From Paenibacillus sp. 1011MAR3C5 (GTDB lineage Bacteria > Bacillota > Bacilli > Paenibacillales > Paenibacillaceae): 64,000 nucleotides of DNA. The stretch covers positions 310,001 through 374,000 of the forward strand of contig NZ_QZCF01000002.1 in the NCBI RefSeq assembly GCF_003591485.1, written 5' to 3'. This document shows, in pieces, positions 17,616 to 26,758 of the stretch. Each line of letters opens with the position of its first letter. Within the stretch, counting starts at the first letter, position 1. Made by a program: the position numbers and the translations under genes. The notes under the pieces are model-generated. The model saw only the letters and a list, made by a program, of their open reading frames with translations. It searched no databases and was not told where the DNA came from.

Positions 17616-20243
17616 ATGGCTATGAATAGAAGGCCGCTTGTATGGTTTGCTTTCATTTTTGTGCTTGGCAGCTGCGCAGCTGCGGGACTCGGGTTGCACG
17701 GTACGCTGTATGCGGGAGGCGCGGCGGTATTGCTGGCGGTTGCCGCCGTACTTGGCAGGCAGGCGAGCAAAGGGCTGGCGATCATCTGTCTGCTCGGATT
17801 TTGTGTAGCGGCTGGCGAGCGTCTGTGGGCGGATTCGCGTAATGTGACGGAGCTGCAGGAGCTGCTCGAAGTTGCGGAGTCGGAGGGACCAAGAACGGCT
17901 TACACTGTCCATGTCAGCGGCACGATCATCTCCACGGTCGAGGTTGACGGAGACCGTGCGCAATTTCGCTTGGAGGCAGCCGCCATCCAAGTGGCAGACG
18001 AGAAACCGCTCGTTATGCGCGGCGAGCGGCTTATGGTTCAGCTCCGGCTCGCCGCGCAGCCGGAGCAAGGGATCGCCGCGGCTTGGCAGCGCGGCGATCA
18101 AGTGCGCGTCGACGGCGAGCTGTCGCTGCCGGCGAAGGCAACCAACAGCGGCGGCTTCGACTATCGCCGCTACCTCCGCAGCCAGGGCATCCACTGGCTG
18201 CTGAAGAGCAAAGGCGCAGCCGCCCTCGCCGTAGAGGCTCCGGCGGCGGAAGCCTTCTCCGCGGCCTCGCTCTATGGCCGCGTCGACGCCGCGCGCGCAT
18301 GGCTGGGCGCGCGGCTGGACTACCTGTATCCGCCAGAGCAAGCCGGCTACATGAAAGGGCTTGTCCTCGGTATCCGCGAGGACCTGGACCCCGAGCAATT
18401 CAATCAATTCGCGCGTCTTGGCTTAACGCATATATTGGCTATATCGGGGCTGCATGTCGGTGTATTCATGTACGCCTTGACTGGCTTGCTCAAGATACTG
18501 CGGCAGCCGCGCGAGCGAATCTTGCTCTTCTTGTTGGCGGCCGTCCCTTTCTATGTGCTGCTGACGGGAGCGTCGCCTTCAGTGCTGAGGGCGGGGCTGA
18601 TGGCTATGCTTGGCCTTGTTGCAGCCCGGATGGGCAAGCTGAAGGACGGCTTGCACTTGATTGCGGCGGCAGCAGTCGTCCTGCTGCTCTTCAATCCGTA
18701 TCTTCTCAATGATGTCAGCTTCCAGCTGTCTTTTATCGTTACCCTGGGTCTCATAATCGGGGTGCCGCCGTTCAGGCGCGCCATGCCGATATGGCGGCGG
18801 GGAAGCTGGGTATTGGATCTGGTTGCGGTTACCGTTGTCGCTCAATTGGTCTCCTTCCCGGTCACCATCTATTACTTTAACCAGTTCAATCTGCTGTCTC
18901 TGCTGGCGAACTTTGTGCTTGTTCCGTTCATTAGCATGATCGTGATGCCGGCAGGCGCCGGTGCGCTTGTGCTGTCGATGCTGTGGCCTTGGGGCGCCAA
19001 GCTTATTGCGAATTTATCCGTCATTGCCAACGACGGATCCTTTGCGATAATCGGATGGCTGGCAGATCAATCCATATTCAGGCAGGTATGGGGAACACCG
19101 TCTATGTGGTGGGTAGCCGCCTGGCTATTGCTGATAGGCTCGGCTTTTCGAAGGCTGGGCAGAGGCAACGCGAGACTTGTGAAAGATGGACATCCAGCAG
19201 CACAACCGGAGCAGGGGGAGGAGACAGCTCTTTTGCAGACAGAGGAAACCATGCTCTTGCGGGATAGGCAATCTGGCATATATGGATACGGCTCTTCCAT
19301 TACTGAAAAACGCAGCCGTGTGTATAGGCCGCTGATTATTCATGCGCTTATTGCGATGCTGCTGCTTGTTTATGCCTATATCCCCGATGCGCTCGACAGG
19401 ACGGCAACAGTCAGCTTTCTGGACGTTGGGCAGGGAGATGCCGCACTCATTCGCACAGCAAGCGGCAAGCATATTCTCGTCGATGGCGGCGGTGCTATTT
19501 CGTTCCGCAAGCCTGGCGAGGAGTGGAGAGATCGCAGCGACCCTTTCGAGGTCGGAAGCAAGGTGCTGGTTCCGATATTGAAGGACCGAGGGGTGCATCG
19601 CATTGATCTGTTGATTCTCTCGCATATGGACACTGATCATATAAAAGGGTTGATAGCGGTTGTTGAGGAAATTCCCGTTAAGCGAATATGGTGGAATGGC
19701 ACTTTGAGGTCATCGGAAGATTCCAGCAGACTAATGGAAGCGGCGATTCGTGCCGATATTCCACTGTATGCACCGATAGCAGGCGAACGTTGGTCGCTAG
19801 ATCACGAGACTCATCTGGATGTGTTATGGCCGGCGGAACGCATGTCTGACATTCCCGTAATAAAAGATCAAAATGAGCTTAGCCTCGTTGTGGCCATACA
19901 GCTTTACGAAAGCCGCTTCCTGTTTACAGGAGACATCTCTGTGCGGACAGAGGGGGAGATAGTCCGAATGACGAGAGAACGGCTTATGGTTCCGCAAGAG
20001 CCAATAGATATGATGAAGGTTGCCCATCATGGCAGCCGTCACTCCACGGGCAACGAATGGCTGGCATATTGGCGTCCGTCCGGTGCGGTAGCTTCGGTAG
20101 GCGCTACCAATACATACGGCCACCCCCATCCTGATGTGCTGGGACGCTTGGAAGCGGCAGGAGTCGTATTATGGAGGACAGATACCGGCGGGGAAGCCAG
20201 ATTCCAGGTAAGCGGCAAAGGGATATCGGCGTTCCAAAAATGA
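17616..20243 (+). CDS. comEC: DNA internalisation channel ComEC/Rec2
   Basis: This 875-residue membrane protein forms the channel that takes single-stranded DNA into the cell. The N-terminus has membrane helices and an OB-like periplasmic-side region (about 60-220). The central competence domain contains ISGLHVGVF and many helices. The C-terminal metallo-beta-lactamase-like domain has LDVGQGDA, SHMDTDHIKG and VAHHGSRHSTG; this domain is thought to degrade the non-transforming strand. ATG 17616 and GTG 17613 are both possible; an upstream in-frame ATG at 17523 lies before the terminator hairpin and is unlikely. A hydrophilic Gln/Glu-rich insert precedes the nuclease-like domain. Confidence 0.95.
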   Translation: MAMNRRPLVWFAFIFVLGSCAAAGLGLHGTLYAGGAAVLLAVAAVLGRQASKGLAIICLLGFCVAAGERLWADSRNVTELQELLEVAESEGPRTAYTVHVSGTIISTVEVDGDRAQFRLEAAAIQVADEKPLVMRGERLMVQLRLAAQPEQGIAAAWQRGDQVRVDGELSLPAKATNSGGFDYRRYLRSQGIHWLLKSKGAAALAVEAPAAEAFSAASLYGRVDAARAWLGARLDYLYPPEQAGYMKGLVLGIREDLDPEQFNQFARLGLTHILAISGLHVGVFMYALTGLLKILRQPRERILLFLLAAVPFYVLLTGASPSVLRAGLMAMLGLVAARMGKLKDGLHLIAAAAVVLLLFNPYLLNDVSFQLSFIVTLGLIIGVPPFRRAMPIWRRGSWVLDLVAVTVVAQLVSFPVTIYYFNQFNLLSLLANFVLVPFISMIVMPAGAGALVLSMLWPWGAKLIANLSVIANDGSFAIIGWLADQSIFRQVWGTPSMWWVAAWLLLIGSAFRRLGRGNARLVKDGHPAAQPEQGEETALLQTEETMLLRDRQSGIYGYGSSITEKRSRVYRPLIIHALIAMLLLVYAYIPDALDRTATVSFLDVGQGDAALIRTASGKHILVDGGGAISFRKPGEEWRDRSDPFEVGSKVLVPILKDRGVHRIDLLILSHMDTDHIKGLIAVVEEIPVKRIWWNGTLRSSEDSSRLMEAAIRADIPLYAPIAGERWSLDHETHLDVLWPAERMSDIPVIKDQNELSLVVAIQLYESRFLFTGDISVRTEGEIVRMTRERLMVPQEPIDMMKVAHHGSRHSTGNEWLAYWRPSGAVASVGATNTYGHPHPDVLGRLEAAGVVLWRTDTGGEARFQVSGKGISAFQK

Positions 20244-20399
20244 ATAGCTATACGGATATCTATTAATTTGGTATTCTTTAATGTGGAGTTCTCTATTTAA
20301 TTAAGAGAAGGTGCCCTTATGGCATATTTCCACAAAAAAAGACAAAATGATATAAATCCATGTTTTTTATTAAAAAATAATAAATTCGTTTTAACGACC

Positions 20400-20426
20400 T
20401 GCAACATTTAACGCAACCCGTCCGTC
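20400..20426 (+). promoter_or_regulatory. Possible ECF sigma autoregulatory promoter
   Basis: TGCAAC (20400-20405) followed by 17 bp and CGTC (20423-20426) resembles the AAC/CGTC pattern used by many ECF sigma factors, about 30 bp before the sigma gene. The match is suggestive only. Confidence 0.35.
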
Positions 20427-20455
20427 AGTAAGGTTGCAAGAGAGGAGGATCCTTC

Positions 20456-21004
20456 GTGGTTGAGCCCGGCCTTATTAAAGCCGCCCAATCGGGAGATCGA
20501 GACGCTTTAATTACTCTGTTGCGTGAGATTGAAACCCATGTATATCGGACAGCCTATTATATATTGAATAACGAGCAAGACGCGATGGATGCATCGCAAG
20601 AGGCATTAATCCGCATCTATACGAAGATCGGCTCTTATGAAGAGAAGGCGCAGTTCAAGACATGGATACAGCGCATTGTAACCAACATATGCATTGACAA
20701 GTTTAGAAGAAGCAAACCTACGGTATCTATCGATGAGCATGAGATGGTATTCCGGGAGAAGCAGAACGTGGAGGACGAAGTGCTGTCCGCGTATGCCCTT
20801 CAGGATATTCGAAGTGCCATCGACAAGCTCCCGGAGCATCACCGTACGGTTGTTGTGCTTCGCTACTTGCAGGATTTCTCGTATAACGAAATTGCGGATT
20901 CGCTTGACCTGCCGCTTAATACGGTAAAGTCTTATTTGTTCAGGGCTAGGCAACAGCTGCAATCTTTACTCCATGATTATCAGAAAGGTGGTGTCCGGGG
21001 ATGA
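20456..21004 (+). CDS. ECF-type RNA polymerase sigma factor
   Basis: The 182-residue protein has sigma region 2 (about 25-95, with QDAMDASQEALIRIY and FKTWIQRIVTNICID) and region 4 (about 120-175, with YLQDFSYNEIADSLDLPLNTVKSYLFRARQ shape, helix-turn-helix). Regions 1 and 3 are absent, so it is a group 4 (ECF) factor. The GTG start is supported by AGGAGG 8 bases upstream. Its stop overlaps the ATG of the anti-sigma gene as ATGA. The inducing signal is unknown but is likely sensed through the membrane partner encoded next door. Confidence 0.93.
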   Translation: MVEPGLIKAAQSGDRDALITLLREIETHVYRTAYYILNNEQDAMDASQEALIRIYTKIGSYEEKAQFKTWIQRIVTNICIDKFRRSKPTVSIDEHEMVFREKQNVEDEVLSAYALQDIRSAIDKLPEHHRTVVVLRYLQDFSYNEIADSLDLPLNTVKSYLFRARQQLQSLLHDYQKGGVRG

Positions 21005-21987
21005 ATTGTCAAGAGGTGATGGAACTCATGCAAAGACAGCTAGATGACGATCTCAGCGACGCCGAACTGGAGGTCTTGATGAACCATACAAGACAATGTC
21101 CGGACTGTGCAGCTATGTTCGAGCGGATGAAGCAGTTATCCGCAGACCTCACTGCCTTGCCCAAGGTAACCCCAAGCTACAGCCTCGTGGATGCGATTCT
21201 GCCTGAGTTGGAGAGGCTGGACCGTCTTGCCGCCAGCGTTGCTCCTGCTGCAGAATCGGCATCCGTCATACCGGCAAGAGTCGTTTCGGAACCGCGCCGC
21301 ATGCCGCGCAAGAGACGCTGGACCACTTGGAGCGCGATTGGGAGTGTTGTCGCGGCAGGTATCGTAGCCGGATTGTTTATAATGAACGATCCGGCTGCGA
21401 TCGACGACCATGCTGGAAGCCAATTGTCCTATTCGGCGGATATGCCTGCTGACGCTGGGGCAACTGCGAATATGTTCAGGCAGACGGATACGATATCAGG
21501 GCAGTCTGATATTGAATTCAAAGCCAATGAAAAAGAATCGCCACAAGGGCTGACTGACGAGGGAAGTCATAATCCTGGTGCCGGAGGCGACGTGAGCATC
21601 AAAGGAATGGATGACAGCGTTACCGGAAAAGGCATCGTTACGGATCGGGCGGAGTCAGTCGACCAATCTGGTGCCTTAACAGAAGCTCCTGGCGAACCCG
21701 ACGTTCGGAATGAAGATCATCCTAATCTGGGCATTGCCGCTGCCAACGCGTTCCCTTCGCCGGACGGTCGCTATGTAGCGTTGCTGGATCAGCATGCCAT
21801 TTCGATTGTTTCCACAGATGATGGCAAGTCTGTCATGCAGACATCCCGCAAGAACGGTCAGCATAGCCAGATTGCATGGTCCGACGACAGCAGCCAGCTT
21901 ACGTATGAGGTGCAGCTGGATCGCGGAGCGGCTGAGAAATACGTCATCCAGTCCTCGAACTGGAAGGAAAAAAAAGCAACGCATTAA
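21001..21987 (+). CDS. Zinc-finger membrane anti-sigma factor with beta-propeller-like C-terminus
   Basis: This 328-residue protein begins with a zf-HC2 anti-sigma domain (Cys3, His29, Cys33, Cys36 in HTRQCPDC) that should bind the sigma factor encoded upstream. One transmembrane helix spans about 108-128. Outside lies a low-complexity acidic stretch and then a C-terminal segment with FPSPDGRYVALLD and IAWSDDSSQLTYE, which resemble TolB/WD-type beta-propeller blades. Overlap with the sigma gene implies fixed stoichiometry. Ligand or stress sensed is unknown. Confidence 0.9.
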   Translation: MNCQEVMELMQRQLDDDLSDAELEVLMNHTRQCPDCAAMFERMKQLSADLTALPKVTPSYSLVDAILPELERLDRLAASVAPAAESASVIPARVVSEPRRMPRKRRWTTWSAIGSVVAAGIVAGLFIMNDPAAIDDHAGSQLSYSADMPADAGATANMFRQTDTISGQSDIEFKANEKESPQGLTDEGSHNPGAGGDVSIKGMDDSVTGKGIVTDRAESVDQSGALTEAPGEPDVRNEDHPNLGIAAANAFPSPDGRYVALLDQHAISIVSTDDGKSVMQTSRKNGQHSQIAWSDDSSQLTYEVQLDRGAAEKYVIQSSNWKEKKATH

Positions 21988-22043
21988 TTGGCGGAATCGC
22001 GCACATTCAGCCGTCATCTACAGTATGATATAGCAAGAGTTCA

Positions 22044-22073
22044 GTCTGCGACGTTTCCGTGACGTCGTTAGAC
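22044..22073. other. Hairpin after the anti-sigma gene
   Basis: An imperfect 11-12 bp stem (22044-22054 with 22062-22073) lies 57 bp after the anti-sigma stop. It has no T-run, so termination is doubtful. Confidence 0.4.
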
Positions 22074-22123
22074 CATTCGCTTTAGGCAGTGCCATGGAGC
22101 TGCCGGCGAGTGTTAATATAAAG

Positions 22124-22159
22124 ACAAAGGGATGGCCAATCGCTGGCTCATCCCTTTGT
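22124..22159 (+). other. Hairpin in the holA leader
   Basis: ACAAAGGGAT at the left pairs with ATCCCTTTGT at the right around an inner GGCC/GGCT helix. The downstream bases are only weakly T-rich. It may be a weak terminator or attenuator ahead of holA, whose start is about 40 bp downstream. Confidence 0.45.
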
Positions 22160-22197
22160 TGCCGTTCGTTACATCAATGAAGTGGAGAGGTGAACGC

Positions 22198-23232
22198 ATG
22201 GATGTAAAGGAAGCTGTCAAAGAAATCAAGTCCGGCAAGTTCAAACCGGTGTATGTCCTGTATGGCAAGGATCGATACCGGATGGAGCAATTCATCGGGG
22301 CGCTGACCAATGCGATGTTCCAAAACGACGAGCGAGAAATGGGTGTCATGAAGTACGATACGTCAGAGACGCCTCTGGAGGAAGCTGTTATTGAAGCAGA
22401 ATCGCCGCCATTCTTCCTGGAGCGTAAGCTGGTGCTCGTACGAGATGCTTCGGTTATGGCTGCAGGTGGCAAGGAAAATGCAAAGCTGGAGCATCGTCCA
22501 GAGTCGTTGCTGCGCTATATCGAGTTTCCGCTTGAGACAAGCGTTATCGTTTTTGCCGTATACGCAGACAAGCTGGATGAGAGGCGCAAACTGGTCAAGA
22601 CGCTCAAGGACCGCAAAGCATTGATCGCCTTCCCCGAGTTGGATACGCCAGAGCTGATGCGCTGGATAATGCGCAGGGCGTCGGAGCAGCATCGTCAGTT
22701 GACGGAAGGCGCAGCAGAGCTACTTCTATCCCGGGTCGGTGTTAATATGGGGCAGCTTGCCCAAGAAGTGGACAAGCTTTGTCTGCATGCCGGGAACGGA
22801 GGCGTTATCGAAAAAGAGACAGCCGCTATGCTAACTGCGGCAACAGTGGAAGAGGATGTGTTCGCACTGGTTGACGCGATCGCGGAGCTGCGGATCAGCA
22901 AGGCGATTGAGCTGTACCGCCAGCTGCTTGTACGCCGGGAGGAGCCGATCAAGATTGCTGCATTGATTGCCAGACAGCTGCGCATCATGCTGCAGATCAA
23001 GGAGCTGGAGCAGCATCATTATTCACCGCAGCAGATGGCTGGTCAGTTGGGCTTGCATCCCTATGCAGTCAAATTGGCAGCCGATAAAAGCCGTAAATTC
23101 AAGACAGCCACTCTTGGTCGCCTGTTGTCATCCTTGGCGGATCTGGATTACGGCATGAAGACGGGGGCAATTGACAAGACGTTTGGTCTGGAAATGTACC
23201 TTCTGTCGTTGAGCGCGGACAAAGGGGCTTAG
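22198..23232 (+). CDS. holA: DNA polymerase III delta subunit
   Basis: The 344-residue protein is the clamp-loader delta subunit (YqeN in B. subtilis), which opens the beta sliding clamp ring. The N-terminal FKPVYVLYGKDRY motif and the helical C-terminal collar domain (LRIMLQIKELEQ and the closing DYGMKTG) are characteristic. ATG 22198 was chosen because GAGAGGTG lies just before it and the family begins with a VKEAVKEIKSGK-type segment. Its place between comEC and rpsT matches B. subtilis, apart from the inserted sigma pair. Confidence 0.95.
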   Translation: MDVKEAVKEIKSGKFKPVYVLYGKDRYRMEQFIGALTNAMFQNDEREMGVMKYDTSETPLEEAVIEAESPPFFLERKLVLVRDASVMAAGGKENAKLEHRPESLLRYIEFPLETSVIVFAVYADKLDERRKLVKTLKDRKALIAFPELDTPELMRWIMRRASEQHRQLTEGAAELLLSRVGVNMGQLAQEVDKLCLHAGNGGVIEKETAAMLTAATVEEDVFALVDAIAELRISKAIELYRQLLVRREEPIKIAALIARQLRIMLQIKELEQHHYSPQQMAGQLGLHPYAVKLAADKSRKFKTATLGRLLSSLADLDYGMKTGAIDKTFGLEMYLLSLSADKGA

Positions 23233-23296
23233 GTTCGAGCCCCATTGGAGCCTGAACGGGGTTGAACCGAGAGCAGACTGTCTAATTGTACATGAA

Positions 23297-23334
23297 AAAA
23301 GGCTTCGCCTTCTTAAAAGAAGGCGAAGCCTTTT
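23297..23334. terminator. Bidirectional intrinsic terminator between holA and rpsT
   Basis: A perfect 18 bp palindrome (23297-23314 with 23317-23334) has A-runs on one side and T-runs on the other. It serves the convergent holA and rpsT genes. Confidence 0.93.
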
Positions 23335-23354
23335 GTTGACTTGTTAGAAAAAGC

Positions 23355-23627
23355 TTACGCTTGAGCGGACAATGCGTTCAGGCGTTTAGCAAGACGGGAT
23401 TTTTTGCGGGCAGCCGCATTTTTATGGATCAGGCCTTTCGTTACTGCTTTGTCCAATTTTTTCGAAGCTGTGATCAGAGCCGCTTTAGCAGCATCTACAT
23501 CAGTGCCAGCGATCGCTTGGTCAGCAGTTTTAACGGCCGAACGAAGTGCGGATTTTTGGGATGCGTTCAAAGCGCGGCGTTTCTCGTTTGTTTTTACGCG
23601 TTTAATCGCGGATTTAATGTTTGGCAT
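23355..23627 (-). CDS. rpsT: 30S ribosomal protein S20
   Basis: This 90-residue basic protein is S20, which binds 16S rRNA early in small-subunit assembly. The start [18 protein letters not shown] and the [18 protein letters not shown] segment are diagnostic. The start at 23627 follows GGAGGTG on the minus strand; a start three codons upstream lies inside the ribosome binding site. It is transcribed away from gpr and towards holA, as in B. subtilis. Confidence 0.98.
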   Translation of the reverse strand: MPNIKSAIKRVKTNEKRRALNASQKSALRSAVKTADQAIAGTDVDAAKAALITASKKLDKAVTKGLIHKNAAARKKSRLAKRLNALSAQA

Positions 23628-23827
23628 GGATTTCACCTCCTACATAGTTCTGTGCAGAACAACAACACAACTTAAAATATATTATCATGCGACTGCCCAA
23701 AAAGCAATAGTAACCAATATGCCCAACATGGGGCGGAGCAAGGAGTTGCGCTGTGGAATAGAAGTATGAAATTACGACAGGTGCGAACAATAACGGAAGA
23801 TTGTACATACGAAGGGAGTATTGTGCT

Positions 23828-24835
23828 ATGGAGAAAGATCTTGATTTGCAGAAATTCAACGTTAGGACCGATTTGGCGCTGGAAGCCAAGGAGCTGGCGG
23901 AACGCCCTGGATCCGGACCGATCCCGGGCATTCATTCCGACACAACGGAGGATGACGGCATTACCATCACGACGCTGCATGTGCAGAATGAGCAAGGCTC
24001 ACATGCCATCGGCAAGATGATCGGGCAATATATTACAATTGAAGTTCCGGGGCTGCGGGAGGGTGATACGAAGCTGCAGGATCGGGTAGCTACGGAATTC
24101 GCCAAACATTTCGAGACTTTCCTGCAGAGACTGAATATCTCTAAAAACGCCCGTGTTCTGATTGTCGGTCTGGGCAATTGGAATGTAACGCCCGATGCGC
24201 TTGGGCCGCTGGTTGTAGAGAATGTGATGGTTACTCGCCACTTCTTCGAACTCATGCCGGATCAGGTTGCGCCGGGTTACCGCTCTGTCAGCGCTGTTGC
24301 ACCGGGCGTGCTTGGCATTACTGGCATAGAGTCGAGCGAGATTGTACAGGGCATTGTCGATCGGTCGAAGCCCGATCTTATTATTGCGATTGATGCGCTG
24401 GCATCAAAAGCAATTGAACGCGTGAATACGACCATTCAAATTGCCGATACCGGTATTCATCCCGGATCGGGCATCGGGAACAAGCGCAAAGGGCTCACCC
24501 GCGATATATTAGGCGTGCCTGTCATTGCAATTGGGGTGCCGACCGTCGTCTATGCCTCAACCATCGTGAACAATACATTCGAAATGATGAAGTCTCATCT
24601 GGAGAACCAGAAGGGCGACACCAATCAAATTTTTGGTCTCATGAACCAAATGGACGAGCACGAACGTCTACAGCTCGTGCGGGAGGTGCTGAGTCCGATC
24701 GGTCACGATCTGCTTGTTACACCGAAGGAAGTGGATCAATTCATCGAGGATATCGCCAACATTATTGCAAGCGGGCTTAACGCCTCGCTGCACGATGCTG
24801 TGGATAGCGATAATGTAGCTGCATACACCCATTAA
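23828..24835 (+). CDS. gpr: GPR endopeptidase (germination protease)
   Basis: This 335-residue protein is the protease that degrades small acid-soluble spore proteins when the spore germinates. The N-terminal MEKDLDLQKFNVRTDLA matches the prosequence removed from the zymogen during sporulation. The central VGLGNWNVTPDALGP and TGIHPGSGIGN motifs are typical. ATG 23828 follows AAGGGAG with 9-base spacing. In relatives it is made in the forespore under sigma-F and sigma-G, but I could not confirm a matching promoter. It is followed by a terminator and spoIIP. Confidence 0.96.
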   Translation: MEKDLDLQKFNVRTDLALEAKELAERPGSGPIPGIHSDTTEDDGITITTLHVQNEQGSHAIGKMIGQYITIEVPGLREGDTKLQDRVATEFAKHFETFLQRLNISKNARVLIVGLGNWNVTPDALGPLVVENVMVTRHFFELMPDQVAPGYRSVSAVAPGVLGITGIESSEIVQGIVDRSKPDLIIAIDALASKAIERVNTTIQIADTGIHPGSGIGNKRKGLTRDILGVPVIAIGVPTVVYASTIVNNTFEMMKSHLENQKGDTNQIFGLMNQMDEHERLQLVREVLSPIGHDLLVTPKEVDQFIEDIANIIASGLNASLHDAVDSDNVAAYTH

Positions 24836-24871
24836 CAGGAATTGTCCTGGAGTGGTATAGGCTTATCCTAG

Positions 24872-24909
24872 CGAAGCGGATGCGAATGAAGCATCCGCTT
24901 CGTTTTTTT
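24872..24909 (+). terminator. Intrinsic terminator after gpr
   Basis: A perfect 12 bp stem (24872-24883 with 24891-24902) is followed by seven T residues, 36 bp after the gpr stop. Confidence 0.93.
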
Positions 24910-25062
24910 ATGAAGATATCAATCAGTCGAACCTCCTGTGAATACAATAGAGCCTAGCAACTTTGAAATCTATTGGTTCTATGAATCCTGCTTGTCTCAT
25001 AGATTGATAGTAGCTTAGAGCGGCATAACTATCGCGTCAGCGGAAAACAGGAGGTACACAAA

Positions 25063-26286
25063 ATGATGAATCGCAAGCCAGCGTGGATGAATCAAATCGG
25101 TGATGGTACAAAAATGAAGCATTTGCTTGTCACGGGGAGAGCCTTCTCCTTTTTATCATTGAGCTCTATGATATTTTTTATTGTGCTAGGCGCAGCGGGT
25201 ATTCTTCACCAGCAATCGACGAGTTCGCCTATCCATTCCATGAAAGGTTTTTCTGCAGCGGTTTCGAGCGGTTTTTTTGGGGATATGATGGAGATGGAGA
25301 TGCCTGCCTTCCATAGCGGTCTGGAATCGGAGTCATTCACGAACAGGGAGATCAGCACCTTTCTGATGCGTACGCTGACGAGCATTAATCCGAACGATCC
25401 GTCGGGCATCCTGTCTGCGGAGCTGCCCGGCATGCATAATGATTCCTTTCTTATACGGAGAGGCTTAGGAACTGATGCGAACAACGGTCCGCAGGATCAT
25501 CTTCCCATTATCGATCCTGCTAGCGGTGCCCATGAAGACGACAGCCCGCCTCTAGCGACAGAGGAGCCTGATGAAGAAGAGCCTTCGCCGGAGCCGGAAC
25601 AGTCGGCAGAACCTTCACCGCCGGCTCCATCGGACAAGCCTGACACGGGCAAAAGCAAGGTAGCATTCATTTACCATACGCATAATCGAGAATCATGGCT
25701 GCCGGAATTGGAGAAGGAAACGAAGGACGTCAGCTCAACGACGAAAAACATCACACTGGTAGGAAAGCGGCTGGCGGAGAAGCTGGAGGAGGAGGGCATA
25801 GGCGCCTTGCATTCCGATACAGATTATCCTTCAACAGTCAAAGGCTTTAATTATGCCTACAGCTACAAGTATTCGAAAAAAACGGTGAAAGAAGCGATGG
25901 CCAGCAGCGGCGATCTTAAGCTATTCTTCGATCTTCACCGGGACTCGCAAAAACGCAAATATACGACAACCGAGATCAATGGAACAAGTTATGCGCAGGT
26001 TTATTTTGTCATCGGCAACAAAAATCCGAACTGGAAAGAAAACGAAGCTTTTGCTACCAAAATTCATAATGCGCTTGAGAAAAAGTATCCCGGTATTTCA
26101 AGGGGAATATGGGGGAAAACTACTGGTAATGCGGAGTATAACCAATCGCTGGCTCCTGAAAGCGCGCTGATCGAAATCGGCGGCATTGAGAATACACTTG
26201 AGGAATGCTACCGGACGGCAGATGCATTGGCGGAAGTGATCTCTGCGATCTATTGGGAAGCGGAGAAGGTATCAGGAAAGGAGTAG
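25063..26286 (+). CDS. spoIIP: Stage II sporulation protein P
   Basis: The 407-residue protein is the peptidoglycan amidase/endopeptidase of the DMP engulfment machine, acting at the sporulation septum with SpoIID and SpoIIM. A membrane anchor spans about 27-47. A Pro/Glu-rich linker covers 150-195. The catalytic SpoIIP domain follows, with His205, His207 and Glu210 in YHTHNRESW as likely zinc ligands. AGGAGGT lies 7 bases before ATG 25063; the adjacent ATG at 25066 is an alternative. Position after gpr matches B. subtilis. Confidence 0.95.
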   Translation: MMNRKPAWMNQIGDGTKMKHLLVTGRAFSFLSLSSMIFFIVLGAAGILHQQSTSSPIHSMKGFSAAVSSGFFGDMMEMEMPAFHSGLESESFTNREISTFLMRTLTSINPNDPSGILSAELPGMHNDSFLIRRGLGTDANNGPQDHLPIIDPASGAHEDDSPPLATEEPDEEEPSPEPEQSAEPSPPAPSDKPDTGKSKVAFIYHTHNRESWLPELEKETKDVSSTTKNITLVGKRLAEKLEEEGIGALHSDTDYPSTVKGFNYAYSYKYSKKTVKEAMASSGDLKLFFDLHRDSQKRKYTTTEINGTSYAQVYFVIGNKNPNWKENEAFATKIHNALEKKYPGISRGIWGKTTGNAEYNQSLAPESALIEIGGIENTLEECYRTADALAEVISAIYWEAEKVSGKE

Positions 26287-26292
26287 ACGTTC

Positions 26293-26679
26293 ATGAAAGG
26301 TAACGCTTGGAAGTGGCTTGCGATCGGAGGCGCGATTGCATTGCTGGTCATGTTCGGACTTGAGATGTCGAACACAGGTATAGAGCGTATCTACGGTCCG
26401 ATCGACGGCGAGGAGTATACAGCCGGGTCAGGCGCGGCTGAATATGCAACAGAGACGGACAAGCGTATTGCAGAGCTGGAGCGGGAGCTTGAAGAAATTC
26501 GGCGCATCGCATACGGCAACGGTTATGAGGGAGAGGGGACGCGCTTGCCGGGCATGCCGAGCGAGAATGATCAGCCAGCGGTCAACAAGCTCGCCGATTC
26601 CACATCCGGTCTGCTGCAATCGGCATCCAGCAAGGGCATTCGCTTTGTCGTGGGACTGTTCGACGGCTGGATGAACTAA
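26293..26679 (+). CDS. YqxA-like small membrane protein
   Basis: This 128-residue protein has one N-terminal membrane helix (about 8-24) and a short coiled coil near [19 protein letters not shown]. The segment [16 protein letters not shown] just after the helix resembles that of B. subtilis YqxA (DUF3679), which also lies between spoIIP and lepA. It starts 6 bp after the spoIIP stop, so the two are cotranscribed. Function is unknown; a sporulation role is inferred from position. Confidence 0.7.
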   Translation: MKGNAWKWLAIGGAIALLVMFGLEMSNTGIERIYGPIDGEEYTAGSGAAEYATETDKRIAELERELEEIRRIAYGNGYEGEGTRLPGMPSENDQPAVNKLADSTSGLLQSASSKGIRFVVGLFDGWMN

Positions 26680-26686
26680 ACCTTCA

Positions 26687-26715
26687 TTGCTGACATTCCT
26701 TCGAACTGATATAAT
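26687..26715 (+). promoter_or_regulatory. Sigma-A promoter for lepA
   Basis: TTGCTG (26687-26692), a 17 bp spacer and consensus TATAAT (26710-26715) lie 44 bp before the lepA start. Confidence 0.7.
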
Positions 26716-26758
26716 AGGAGGAATGATTGGAATTATTGGAATGTGTGGGGGCTCAAGC

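Noticed and set aside
23762..23794. Sigma-G promoter before gpr
   Set aside because: GTATG and a CAATAA-like box are present but the -10 does not match CATNNTA well enough.
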